Below the pieces are notes generated by a model. It was not told the origin of the DNA and did no database searches. It saw only the letters and a program-made list of their open reading frames with translations. A stretch of DNA of 64,000 bases from Gymnopus androsaceus JB14 (lineage: Eukaryota > Basidiomycota > Agaricomycetes > Agaricales > Omphalotaceae), in contig ML769445.1 in assembly GCA_009733575.1 (NCBI GenBank), forward strand, positions 62,001 to 126,000, read 5' to 3'. Of this stretch, positions 23,543-33,997 are shown piece after piece (positions within the stretch are counted from its first letter, which is position 1; each line of letters opens with the position of its first letter). The translations under genes were made by a program, and so were the position numbers.

Positions 23543-24342
23543 GTATAACATATTTGGCGATTCTGAAAATGCTCCAACAATACAAAATGTCCTAATCAAA
23601 AAAGTTTACGACGTGTGGCTAATACGCTCTAATTTAAATAATTGCGAACATGCCATCTGATTACGGACTCGGAAAGGACTCGGAGAAGTCGCACTGAAAA
23701 AACTGGCCTTGGCCAAATGAATAGGGCACGCAGTGCGCGGCTAGACTGATGAAAGGTATCGAGGATAAATCACTGCGGACGTGAGAAATCTTGGTGAGTG
23801 AAGTGCTGCAGCAAGCACAGAATAAAATAAAATAAAATACATGCTTTATGAATTTTCAGTTCCGACGTGACAAGGAATCAAACCCTGGGCCATCACGCAC
23901 TTTGAGGCGATAACGTTATATAATTAGCCACTACATACATCATATCTGGGATTATTCTATTTGACAACCCCCTTGCCATGAAACAACCCTTTGCTTATTT
24001 AGCAACCCAGTTGTTGTCACAAATGGTCACAGATCCCAAATATGCCAAAGAAGTCAAAATTGAGTATTTCATACAATTTGCTCTTGTGACTTGTTAATTC
24101 CCTTCAGAATGAAGAGGGGGAAATGAACATAAGCAGTAAGGGCAGCAGCTAGGTAAGTGCCCAAACAGTAAACTAAGTATATCAGAGAAGTACTTACATT
24201 CTGGCAGGGAGTTGAGTACTATTACTTAGCGGTCCAGTAGGTAATTTTGAGAAGTTGGAACCCTATAAGTAAGTATGCTGTATTGTTCTGAGTGGGAGTT
24301 GACAGAACACATGAAGCAGGATGTGAACTTCCCAATTTCTAC
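23543..24342. other. Repeat-derived spacer
   Basis: Contains a segment (about 23720-23870) repeated at 27500-27660, with the shared words GTGAAGTGCTGCAGCAAGCA and AATAAAATAAAATA, and a CATCTGATTACGGACT segment (23650) repeated at 25985. No gene. Confidence 0.55.
23862..23945 (-). repeat. tRNA-like sequence, possible SINE head
   Basis: On the minus strand GTAGTGGCTAATTATATAAC resembles a polymerase III A box and D arm, and GGGTTTGATTCC about 55 bases later resembles a B box (consensus GGTTCGANTCC) with C changed to T. It does not fold as an intact tRNA. It is followed by the repeated AAATAAAATA segment, so it may be a decayed tRNA-derived retroposon. Confidence 0.35.
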
Positions 24343-25090
24343 TATGATCTTAATGTATTTTCAGGCCCAGTGCTGAGTGAACCAATGAAATTCCAGTTTT
24401 GGTTGCCTAATTGAAGCCAGTGCACTTGGCAGATCCAGCTGTTAGCTCTCATTGTCAATACTATGGAGACTAGCTCCTGATCCCATATCCACTTCAATAA
24501 GATTCTGAACAGCCATTTAATCACTATTTGTGTTCCATGGTGTTTCAAAGTTGTCCAAGACAAGTAGCATTGGATCTAGGGATAGCCCTAGGTAATTCTG
24601 CAATGTTTTATATGGATCATGCCCCTCAGCAACTGACAATCCCAAGGTTTGAAGCATCCCTTGAATGAGACTAGAGGCATCAGAGCAAATCTCACAGGGC
24701 ATGAAATAACTTTTTCCCTTGAACTTGTCTATAACAGCCTTGTCTTTCATGATGTGCAAGGCCAAAGCTGTTTTTCCAATCCCTCCTACTCCCAGGATAG
24801 CAATACGAGCCCGTTCTTTTCACCAGTAAGTTCTTGAACAGCTTCTGCAACCAGCCTCTCTCTGCCAGTGAAAACAGTAGGAGCAGCCTGGGCTGCAAGT
24901 TTGATTTTCCTTGTTCATAAACATAAGTGTGACTCCACAAAATTACAGCAATTTACTTACTCATAAGTTATAGTGGCATTCTGATTGATGGGTGGTTCAA
25001 GAGAACCACTGGCAGCAGGTTCTGGATTGAAAATGAATTGGCCATCATGGATGGAAAAATGATGAGCTTGATGAAACATGGTGTTGGTGA
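24343..25090 (-). pseudogene. NB-ARC (NLR-like STAND) pseudogene fragment, copy 2
   Basis: Retains the 5' part that copy 1 has lost: a likely start exon (MFHQAHHFSIHDGQF), then PTVFTGRERLVAEAVQELTG and a complete P-loop (ARIAILGVGGIGKTALAL), Walker B LLVLDNFETPW and the same TAA stop. Similarity to copy 1 covers 24443-24783 (copy 1: 17456-17795) and then ends at VSIVLTMRA, so the ARC and TPR parts are absent. A one-base shift just before the P-loop breaks the frame. In intact relatives GRExELxxLxxLL precedes the P-loop, as here. Confidence 0.75.
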
Positions 25091-25313
25091 TAGATGGTAA
25101 TGGTTGGAGATCAAGAGCGAGCTGTCACACTGTCACATCGTATTCACATCTATAAGAGGCGCCATGTGATCTGGGCCTGGATGGTATCAATTTGGAGCAT
25201 GGTGCTTGCAGGTTGATGAATGCACTCATCCACCCTTGATCTTCCATGGCTCGACTCTCGAGGAAATTGGAGGGATGACAAAGCGAAGAAAAATGGCCTG
25301 CATAATTTAAATA

Positions 25314-25957
25314 TCACACCGCCAATAATTATGCTTCAGCTTGGCTGAAGCATATTGTGAAATAAATTATTTCAATATCTATGCAAAATATAATTTTCAG
25401 TAAAATATGGAAGATAACCATTTCAATAGACTGATGAATGAATAAAATTCCTATTGTCTGATATTTTTGAATTTACACTGACTTTCAAAAGAAGCATTTT
25501 CACTTGAGCTCTGAAAACAATAGCTTCAATGTAGACTTGAATGTCCTACTTTCACAATAAGAGTGAAAGTAATTGTTATGAAGAACAATTCAATTTTCTG
25601 TTGAAAGATTGCCTTTCGCTGTCCGGTTTAGCAGCGGCCCGGTCCGGTCCGAAATTTGAAGTATTGTCTTTCAGGAACCAGCTGAAAGGGTTTTTCGAAA
25701 CAATTTCTTTTGCTCCTATTGTGAAATAAAGGCATTCAGTCTGCCTTGAAATTTCAAATTATTGTTTTCAGAGTTTAATCGAAAACAATTCTTTTGGACA
25801 TCAGTATAAATTCAAAAATTCGGAAGGTAGGAATTTCATTCATTCATCAGTCTGTTGAAATGGTTATCTTCCATATTTGTCTGAAAAAGTACATTTCGCA
25901 TAGGTACAGAAATAATGTATTTCACACTTGGCTGAAGCATAATTATTGGTAGTGTGT
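25314..25957. mobile_element. Foldback element with about 130-bp inverted arms
   Basis: The left arm starts CACACCGCCAATAATTATGC and the right arm ends AATTATTGGTAGTGTG. Within the arms CTTCAGCTTGGCTGAAGCAT, ATATGGAAGATAACCATTTC and ACTGATGAATGAAT recur as reverse complements (25323-25455 against 25830-25950). The flanks are consistent with a TA duplication, suggesting a Tc1/mariner-type MITE, but this is uncertain. No coding sequence. Confidence 0.7.
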
Positions 25958-26030
25958 AATTAATAATTAGACATCGCGAATATGTCATCTGATTACGGAC
26001 TTGGCTCGGAGAAGTCACATTCACACCAGA

Positions 26031-26299
26031 AGTACAAAAAAATCCGCTCGAATGATAAACAGACTGATTAAGAACTTTTTGTACAAAAAATCACTCATTA
26101 GTGAAATTTTGAGTGAAAACTAATCATTCAGCTTGACTGAAATGGAATTTCCGACTGAAAGATGATCATTCAGTCAAGAAATCCCATTTCGGTTGAGCTG
26201 AATGATTAATCTTCACTCAAAAATTCACTAATGGGTGATATTTTGACCGAGAAGTTCTCAATCCATCTATTTTTCTCTCGAGCAGATTTTTTTGTACTT
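26031..26299. mobile_element. Foldback element, about 270 bp
   Basis: Inverted arms begin AGTACAAAAAAATCCGCTCG and end CGAGCAGATTTTTTTGTACT. Inner parts pair as well (TCACTCATTAGTGAAATTTT with AAAATTCACTAATGGGTGA, and TAATCATTCAGC with GCTGAATGATTA). The whole sequence would fold into one hairpin. Target duplication not determinable. Confidence 0.7.
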
Positions 26300-27499
26300 T
26301 CAGCATGATTGGAAAAACCGGCTTCAACGTCATGTCTGGAATGGAGCCAGGTTTTCAAAAACTACTGGGTGTAAATCAAATATATAGGCATGTAGTGTAG
26401 TAGTTATATTGTCATCATCCTTTTGTAAGGACACAAGTTCAATCCCTCAACATTGATTTTTTTGATTTTTGGTCATTGCTCATTGCACAGTGCACTTTCA
26501 ATCATTGCATGAGGCCCTACTGTTCTTTCAGTTTCATTGCTATTTTTCAATTTTTTTCTGTGCCTGTGGCATGCCAGAATTCATTCATGCTCCGATGTTT
26601 TTAAAAAAAAATTATTTTGTCTACATTCACTTTGGACTTCAAAGTTCAAGTCCCCCACTTAAATGATGTTAAGAGCCTACTTTCTGTGATTCAGACTCAT
26701 ATTAAAAAGCAAAAATTCTATTCTTTATTGCTTTTTTTGTTGAATTTTCCCTACCTGCAGCATGCTGGTCCATATTCATCATTGCTGAAAACCATCTATG
26801 TATCAGAGATCAATACCTGGGACACCCCAACAGTCTGTTGTAAGTAATTACAAGGTCCTACCACAAAACCACACTCCATAGTGCACAAAAGTTGCATACT
26901 TACTACTGAAAAGTATTTATGCACTTACAAATATGACAGAAAGCAAGCCAAAAAAATAATAGTCTATCTAGGTGGAAAGTTCACTCCAAGCAACTATTTA
27001 TTTTGTGAAATTCCTATAGACTTCGTGAGTACAACGAGGGCTATAGGTATTGTCAATAAATATGTAGAAAACGCTAAATATAAGAGCTTACCCTCAGTCA
27101 AGATAATGGAACTGAGGAAAGTGACCAATCAATGAACTGAGCCTTATATAGGTCCTGTCAATAAATAAATGACCAAACAAGAACATAGAACCAAATAACA
27201 CACACACATGACGCCACAACACCCATCAACATTTAACATATTTGACTAAAATTATGGTGCAAAATAGGAAGAAACACACACAAATTGTGCCCAAAACACA
27301 CAATGTGCCTACAATGTGCCTGCTAAGCACCCAGATGTGTCAAGCATAATGACTGCCATTGCCCTTTTGGTTCTAAAATATCATGTGCTACATGGTAGTA
27401 AGCACAATTGTGTCAGCTTTCCTTATTGGGCTCTGCCAGAGCCTGATTTGGCTCTGACCCATTCCAGGCATCACTTGACAGCCAAAAAACCAAATGGAT
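26300..27499. other. AT-rich, gene-free repeat region
   Basis: No coding sequence with family similarity. A tRNA-like stretch near 26393-26460 (TGTAGTGTAGTAGTTATATTG followed by CAAGTTCAATCCC and a T-run) may be the head of a SINE with decayed CpGs. The region is nearly free of CpG. Confidence 0.35.
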
Positions 27500-27660
27500 C
27501 AAATATAAATAGGGCATGCAGTGCGCAGCTGGACTGACAAAGGGTATCTCAAGCATAAATCACTGCAGATGTGAGAAATCTTGGTGAGTGAAGTGCTGCA
27601 GCAAGCACAGAATAAAATAAAATAAAATAGGCATGCTTTATGACTTTTCAGTTCTGACAC
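27500..27660. repeat. Dispersed repeat, second copy of 23720-23870
   Basis: Shares AATAGGGCA.GCAGTGCGC, ATCTTGGTGAGTGAAGTGCT and the AATAAAATAAAATA run with the copy at 23.7 kb. Most differences are CG in the 23.7-kb copy against TG or CA here. Confidence 0.7.
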
Positions 27661-27667
27661 AGGGAAA

Positions 27668-29092
27668 GAGCGGGCAAGGGGTAGAATCTGTTGGTAAAGC
27701 TAGGTAACACTCCGAGAAGCTTCCTCCCTAAAACTAGACCAAGCCGACACTTGGGTCCAAGACCTTCCTAATCAACAACGGGCTCATTGAGGTGTGCACG
27801 TTAGGCTCCACCTGCAGTCCTAAGACTGATGTGACCTCTCTTCGAGATGAAAACCTGGAATGCTCGACTTAATAGCTGGGAAGTAGAATGAACAGCCTCA
27901 GTATTATTGAGGTTACAAGAAGGCCACCCATTTCAAAGGTTGCAGAGGATGATGCAAATGCGTCTGAGCATGTACAAATCACTACAGGTCCTAAGATAGA
28001 ACTGCGTTTCAGGTATCAAGTCTAACTTGTATTCTGAGATAGAATAGCTACTCTTATATACTGAGCAAGATATAATAAATAGGAAAATGAGAGAAACTGA
28101 GTGAGATATGATGAAACAGAATAAGTGAATAGAAAAAGATAAAATAATTTCCATATATGCATGTGTACTATGGTTTTACCTTGGCATTTCTCTGCCTCGT
28201 TCGTTTGTCTTCCTCAATTGGGTTGACTTTGGGATTTTGATCCAAATTGACTTGAGTCATTTGCCTTTTTACAGGACTCGCCAGTTTCTTTAGCAGGACA
28301 GCCCTCGGAAGTATTCTATGTTTTTCCTTGCCAATGGGAGACTAGTTATTACTCCTAGTTCCACATGGTCTTGAGTCTAGATGCATGGTAGCATATAGAT
28401 CTCAGTAAAATGCTAAGGCTCAGATAGAAATGCTCCTTGGTCCTTCCGTGCTCTAGAAGTAGCTACAGCAAGTGAGTCATGTGGCCGTGTTGGATTGCCA
28501 CGGCGATCTGCCTGGGCACTTTCCAGCAGGTGTCAACTTTGAGGGCACCCATTAGGGTGCTTCCTCATCTCGGTCCACCTTGCTTCGTTTAATAAACTTG
28601 AGTGTCATGTAGACTCCTCGGTGAGCTGATTGTGGAAGCAATGCCTCGTTTAAGACTTCGATCCCTTGGGTATATCCTTCAATGACCTAGCCTAGTATAA
28701 CTGGTATGTGCATCAGCAAAACCTGTATTTTGCGTTTTAATTCCCACAGCAATACTTAAAATTCCCAGTGCTCCCAGAGCTCCCAGCACTGGCCAGCGCT
28801 TGCCAGTGCTGTCAGAAAGATAAAATCATACATTATTTCCAAATAAGGTAATTTTGCGGCTTCTGGGAGCCCCCTCCTGCTTCAGCTGGATCATCTGAGT
28901 GCTGGGACGCTGGAGCACTGGGAACTCTGGATAGTTTGCTCAAGCACTGCCCATGTCATACAGGTTTTGCTGATGTGGGCTTGTTTATCTGCCTTGGTCA
29001 GCAACTTGTTATCCAACAAGCTTGCCTCGCTACACCATACCATGCATAGGACTTTGATTGAGGCACATTCACAAAGTTAAGTATGGTACCAT
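27668..29092. repeat. Unclassified dispersed repeat, CpG-decayed copy
   Basis: Aligns over its whole length with 31217-32387 once the inserted 266-bp MITE (28711-28976) is removed. The boundaries in both copies begin GAGCGGGCAAGGGGTAGAAT and run to GTATGGTACCATTG.GCGT. Most substitutions are TG or CA here where the other copy has CG. No intact reading frame; the origin (for example a retroelement part) is unknown. Confidence 0.8.
28711..28976. mobile_element. CATCAGC-family MITE, 266 bp, target duplication TG
   Basis: Begins CATCAGCAAAACCTGTATTT and ends TACAGGTTTTGCTGATG, with TG directly on both sides. The empty site is visible in the related repeat at 32260 (ACTGGTATGTGGGCTC), where a single TG stands in place of the element. 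Interior similar to the ends of the 19670-20744 element (CCCAGTGCTCCCAG, TTCCAAATAAGG). Confidence 0.92.
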
Positions 29093-29301
29093 TGTGCGTT
29101 GATGAGTTAGATATGTGCTGGGTATGAAAACCAACCAAACAACAATCACCCCAATCAGATATAATCCAAAAGGTTTAATTTAATGCAAAAAGAGAGAGAT
29201 GCTGATGCAGGTTGTTGGACTGTGATCCAACAATCTACATAGCCCTCCCGCATTGTACATACAGTGTTCCTCTTTCCACAAACATTGGCTTCAACCCCAT
29301 C

Positions 29302-30578
29302 ATGGTCCATCCACTACCAACGAACTTGTCGATCTCATTCCTCGAAAACCTCTGCTCCGATAAAGCTACTCTCCGGAACTGTGCACTTGTTGGAAGAGCC
29401 TGGGCTCCTGCTGCTCAGCGGGGTATTTTTCAGCATATCACTCTCGAATCCCCTCGTTGGAAAGTCGGTGAAGGCTTATCGAGGGTGGCTACTTATCTTG
29501 AAGCCAACTGTCGGCTTATTGCATCATTGGACGAAAATCCTCGTCTAGTTTCCTATATTCAGTCTCTGGAACTACGCGATTTCGCCGTATGGAAAGAGGA
29601 CATTGCATACGTGTCGATACACAATTCCACGGCTGAAATTGTGCTTCGGCTCTCTAACGTGGAGAAGCTATCGTTCCAACATATGATGTGGAACAACCTC
29701 TCTCCGAGGCACAAGGCAGCGCTGGCCAACATGCTCAAGGCAGCTTCAATCACTCGAATGTCCCTCGACCTGCTACATTGATAAATTTTCCAGACTGGTA
29801 TCTCTTTTAAGCCACGCAGTTCATTTGAAGGTGCTGAAGCTTGGTCGAGTGGCCCTCGGCGACAGCGCATTTGAAAATTTCATTCTTCCAGAATCAGATC
29901 ATAGAGTTGTGCTGCCTCGCTCAATAAAGCTCAGCCAATTGACGATCTCCTTTACTCCTGACCTCACGGATTGGTTTCAACACGAGTCTTGCCTATTCGA
30001 AGTCAGGCATTTGCATTCATTGCATATTCAGACTGAACGTCCATATCCATTTGCGCAGGCTGCAGCCATGTTGCGGTATGTTGGTGCGAATCTTAGAGAA
30101 CTGCACCTACAGAGTCCTCATTCACTTCCAGCATTAGAAGGTGTGTCGGAGAGTATTGTTTTCATAGTGACTATTCTCATGATCTCTCTTTTTAGCTGCC
30201 TCGAACCTTTTTCACCTTGGATATACGCCCAACCTGCATGTCCTCAGGCTGCACGAAGTTATCCAAATGGATACGGTCACTTCCATTCCCTGGGTCAAAT
30301 CCCTCTTTGAGCCTCTCTTGAACTCGGATCAGAGCAGGTGTACCCCGAAGCAGCTAATCATCGAGCTGTATTTGCATAACCCTCTGAGGAACTCTCAGTG
30401 GGCTCATTGGGTTGAACTTGACGCGCTACTCGAGAAGCCTCAATTTTCTTCTCTCGAGACAGTGAATATCATATTAGTGGGTAGGGATTCTTTGGCGGAT
30501 GGTGTTGTGGAGAGATTGAATAGGGAGCTATTGTTTTTGAAACGGTCGGGAAAGCTGAACATGTTCTTGGCTTCCTGA
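29302..30578 (+). pseudogene. F-box protein, copy B (nearly identical to A)
   Basis: Differs from copy A by a handful of substitutions and several 1-2 base indels: one A lost near 29321, an extra C near 29340, two bases lost near 29775, and no extra C in GTATGTTGGTG near 30080. These break the frame several times, though each may be a sequence error rather than decay. The ATG, F-box, LRR-like segments and the intron (GTGTGTCGG...TTTTTAG) are otherwise as in A. Similarity starts inside the TIR end of a CATCAGC element (TGCTGATGCAGG) at 29199 and stops at about 30574, near the sequence gap. Confidence 0.7.
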
Positions 30579-30786
30579 TTATGGATACGTGTTATGCATT
30601 ACATGCCACACATTTTCAAAAGTCTCTCGTCGATCATTTTCGTCGCTTTGTGCATAAAATGAAGCGAACGGCCCAATGTCGGCGGGCCTTTCCATACCAC
30701 GCAGAGGTAGGGTGTGAATTCTGTCGTACGTTCCGGAGACGTTGTCGCTGGGAGTAGAATGAAGCCACCATCTCAATTTTCAGCAA

Positions 30787-30811
30787 NNNNNNNNNNNNNN
30801 NNNNNNNNNNN
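30787..30811. other. Assembly gap (25 N)
   Basis: A run of 25 Ns; the true gap length is unknown. It sits in the repeat island between F-box copy B and the second dispersed repeat, a place where collapsed repeats are likely. Confidence 0.98.
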
Positions 30812-30977
30812 AAGGAAGGAGGTTGTCAAAGGTTCCTCGACTACTAATTGATTCGAAGAGAAAAGCACTTGACAGTTGACACAGATAGTGCGCAATGAAC
30901 AAGGTTTTATATTTGGAGGGAGGTTTTGAAAAGCCAACTAACGTACGACGACGCGCTGAACTAATCGAGGGGAAAGC

Positions 30978-31090
30978 AAACACCAAAGCACGGGTCAAGT
31001 ACGCCGACTCAACAAACGACTTTGCGTATCCGCGGTGAAACACCAAAGCACGGGTCAAGTACGCCGACTCAACAAACGACTTTGCGTATC
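30978..31090. repeat. Tandem duplication, 60-bp period
   Basis: The segment starting AAACACCAAAGCACGGGTCA and ending CGACTTTGCGTATC occurs at 30978-31030 and again at 31038-31090 without a difference, separated by CGCGGTG. Confidence 0.9.
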
Positions 31091-31216
31091 TCGGGAGCCT
31101 TTACGTCGCCGCGCAATGATACTCCAACTCTCAGGGATTCCCGCGAGTTACCTAACAAGCTTATACGACCGCCGCGCAAGTCACTCGAGTAGGCGTTTTT
31201 AACACACTCAGCGAAG

Positions 31217-32387
31217 AGCGGGCAAGGGGTAGAATCTGTTGGTAAAGCTAGGTAACACTCCGAGAAGCTTCCTCCCTAAAACTAGACCAAGCCGACAGTT
31301 GGGTCCAAGACCTTTCCTAATTAACAACGGGCTCGTCGAGGTGTGCACGTTAGGCTCCACCTGCGGTCCTAAGACTGATGTGACCTCTCTTCGAGATGAA
31401 AACCAGGAATGCTCGACTTAATAGCCGGGAAGTAGAATGAACAGCCTCAGTATTATCGAGGTTACAAGAAGGCCACCCGTTTCAAAGGTTGTAGAGGACG
31501 ATGCAGACGCGTCTGAGCGTGTACGAATCACTACAGGTCCTAAGATAGAAATGCGTTTCAGGTATCAAGTCTAACTTGTTATTCCGAGATAGAATAGCTA
31601 CCCTTATATACTGAGCGAGATATATGAAAATAGGAAAATGAGAGAAACTGAGCGAGATAGGATGAAACAGAGTAAGTAAAATAGAAAAGATAAATAATGT
31701 CCATATATGCGTGTATACTATGGTTTTGCCTCGACGTTTTCCTGCCTCGTTCGTTTGTCTTCCTCGATTGGGTCGACTTTTGGGATTTTGGTCCGAATCG
31801 ACTCGAGTCATTTGCCTTTTTACAAGGCTCGCCAGTTCCTTTAGCAGAACAGCCCTCGGAGGTATTTCTATGTTTTTCCTTGCCAATGGGAGACTGGTTA
31901 TTATCTCTAGTTCCGCGTGGTCTCGAGTCTAGATGCCTGGTAGCATATGGATCTCGGTAAAACGCTGAGGCTCGGATAGAAATACTCCTTGGTCCTTCCG
32001 TGTTCTAGAAGTAGCTACAGCAAGTGGGTCATGTGGCCGCGTTGGACTGCCGCGGCTATATGCCTGGGCGCTTTCCAGCGAGCGTCAACTTTGAGGGCAC
32101 CTGTTAGGGTACTTCCCCATCTCGGTCCACCTTGCTTCGTTTAATAAACTTGAGTGTTGTTTAGACTCCTCGGTGAGCTGATCGCGGAAGCGATGCCTCG
32201 TTAAGACTTCGATCCCTTGGGTATATCCTTCGATGACCTAGCCTAGTATAACTGGTATGTGGGCTCGTTTATCTGCCTCGGTCAGCAACTGTTATCCAAC
32301 AAGCTTGCCTCGCTACACCATACCGCGCATAGGACTTTGATCCGAGGCGCATTCACAAAGTTAAGTATGGTACCATTGCGCGTACCG
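31217..32387. repeat. Unclassified dispersed repeat, CpG-rich copy
   Basis: Partner of 27668-29092. It retains CpGs (for example GACGATGCAGACGCGTC and GGGTCGACTTTTGGG) where the other copy has TG or CA, and lacks the MITE. A minus-strand open frame (31482-31886) includes VKRQMTRVDSDQNPKSRPNR, hydrophilic and basic, possibly a remnant of a retroelement protein; I cannot assign it. Confidence 0.75.
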
Positions 32388-32529
32388 TTACCTCTGCAAC
32401 TCCCTGGGTTAGAATAGGTCCAATTCTCTTTTTCAAAGTCCAGTCATCCCACAGAAGTAGAGCGTAAAACATATGTGCATGTCATGGTGGGTACATATGA
32501 AAAGAGATGATAATGCAAAGAACAGCGAT

Positions 32530-33144
32530 CTATGCGACCAGTGTAACAACGCCACCAGCTTCTTTGATTTTTCGCCTAGAAAAAAGCAGGACGTTAGCGA
32601 TACAACAATAGAGCTCATGGTTTCAGATACTCACTCTGCGATTGCGGACACAAAGCGTGCTTTTACGATGAAGGGGAGTTTTGGTAGCCTGGAGAAAGGA
32701 AAACTTTATCAATAAAGAATCCTACGACTTTTGAAAATGCACTCACTCTCCGTTACCCAAAACTTTACCGTACCCATGTCTCAGAGTATCAATGACCGGT
32801 ACAACATCGGATGACTCGGTCAATCCCTTCTTCTCCTCTGCAGGAACAAGACTCCACAGCTTGTCGACGTTGATAATCGGGCGCCAGTACTGGTTGCGGG
32901 TAAGATGGAAGTGTCGCATACCAACTTTACCAAAGTAACCAGGATGGTATTTATCAAAGTTGGTTCTAAATAACAGACATTAGTTGGAATTAGAAGAAAG
33001 AACGAACAGGAACACTCACCGGTGATGGTGCTGACCACCAGCAAGACCACGACCTCCGGGATGCTTGCGGTGCTTCCCTACTCGTCCGTGACCGGCGGAT
33101 ACATGACCACGATGCTTGCGAGTGTTGGAGAAGCGGGTCGGCAT
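32530..33144 (-). CDS. RPL28: 60S ribosomal protein uL15 (L27a/L28)
   Basis: Large-subunit ribosomal protein near the peptidyl transferase region. Four exons, 33020-33144, 32747-32965, 32635-32688 and 32530-32575, give 147 aa, the normal length, with no frame break. The N-terminus [20 protein letters not shown] and the glycine-rich [20 protein letters not shown] are diagnostic, followed by [25 protein letters not shown] and the C-terminus [13 protein letters not shown]. All three introns have GTGAGT donors and TAG or CAG acceptors. The region just upstream (33145-33700) is its promoter. It closes the repeat island on the right. Confidence 0.95.
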
Positions 33145-33990
33145 TTTCTATTCTGTGGAAGCCAAGGAAAGCGAAATGAGCACACTGATTTCCAAAGTTC
33201 AAGGTCATCTAAATCGAAAATCCGCCATCCATCGTTTCTCCACCTAGTCCGTCCTTTTCAACCGAGAAATCCCATATAAACCATCCAGCCAATATCCCGA
33301 AATGCAAAACTAGAGAGATTCAGCAACAATTTACCTTGAGGTTTTGTGGAAGTCGTCCGCGTCCAACGATGATTTTTTCGAAACTGATTCAAAGATTCGT
33401 GGGAAACGATTTCCCAAAGAGACCGGCGCTTGTTCTTCTTTAGTTGCTTTAGTTACTTCTTTGTCTCTCACGCATACTAACTTTTCCTTTTCTGCGCGTA
33501 TAGAATAATTGCGTTGTTGTTGCTGTGAGTGCAACTGCTTTTTGCTTGTTTTAATGATTAAAACGATTCCTTCATTTCGCGTCCGAGTTTACTCGATGAC
33601 GATTTGAGAATTTATACATGCATGGCTTCATGATCTTCTTCCCTTCTCCCTTCCCTTTCCCAACGCTAACTCCTCCCTTTTAACTTTCTTCTAGTTAAAA
33701 TAAATCTCCTACTATTACTATCATGAACGCCCCAGAACTTCTTCTAGTCTCTAGACGAAATGCGAGGCGCCGCGCGTCCATCGTTTACGATGAGGCTAGC
33801 GTCCTAATTCCCGTTCCATCCATTCTGTTCTGCAGAGTGGAGGTTAACAAGACACCAAGATTCCTAATGCCGCTATTATCAAGATTCTTAAGCAGGATTA
33901 TGCGTCGGGAATATGCTTCGAGCTTTGCTCACCCTACGCCCTCATGCCATAGTCAACTCCTCTTCGCAGAGTACAAAGTCTCACACCCTC
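33145..33990. promoter_or_regulatory. RPL28 upstream region and gene-free spacer
   Basis: Contains the ribosomal protein promoter and leader on the minus strand. The segment GATTAAAACGATT.CTTC...TTTACTCGATGA (33556-33600) is repeated at 34741-34780, before the F-box remnant there, so part of this spacer has been duplicated. No gene. Confidence 0.4.
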
Positions 33991-33997
33991 TCCATCC

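Larger units (their letters stand above)
30579..31216. other. Gap-flanking sequence without a recognised gene
   Basis: Left of the gap the minus strand can be read as a short open segment (ILLPATTSPERTTEFTPY) that I do not recognise. A run of 25 Ns (30787-30811) joins unrelated sequence. To the right lies a 53-bp direct duplication with a 60-bp period. Confidence 0.4.

Noticed and set aside
26393..26460. Functional tRNA gene
   Set aside because: B box is present but T and acceptor stems do not pair, and the anticodon loop has an unsuitable base after the putative anticodon.
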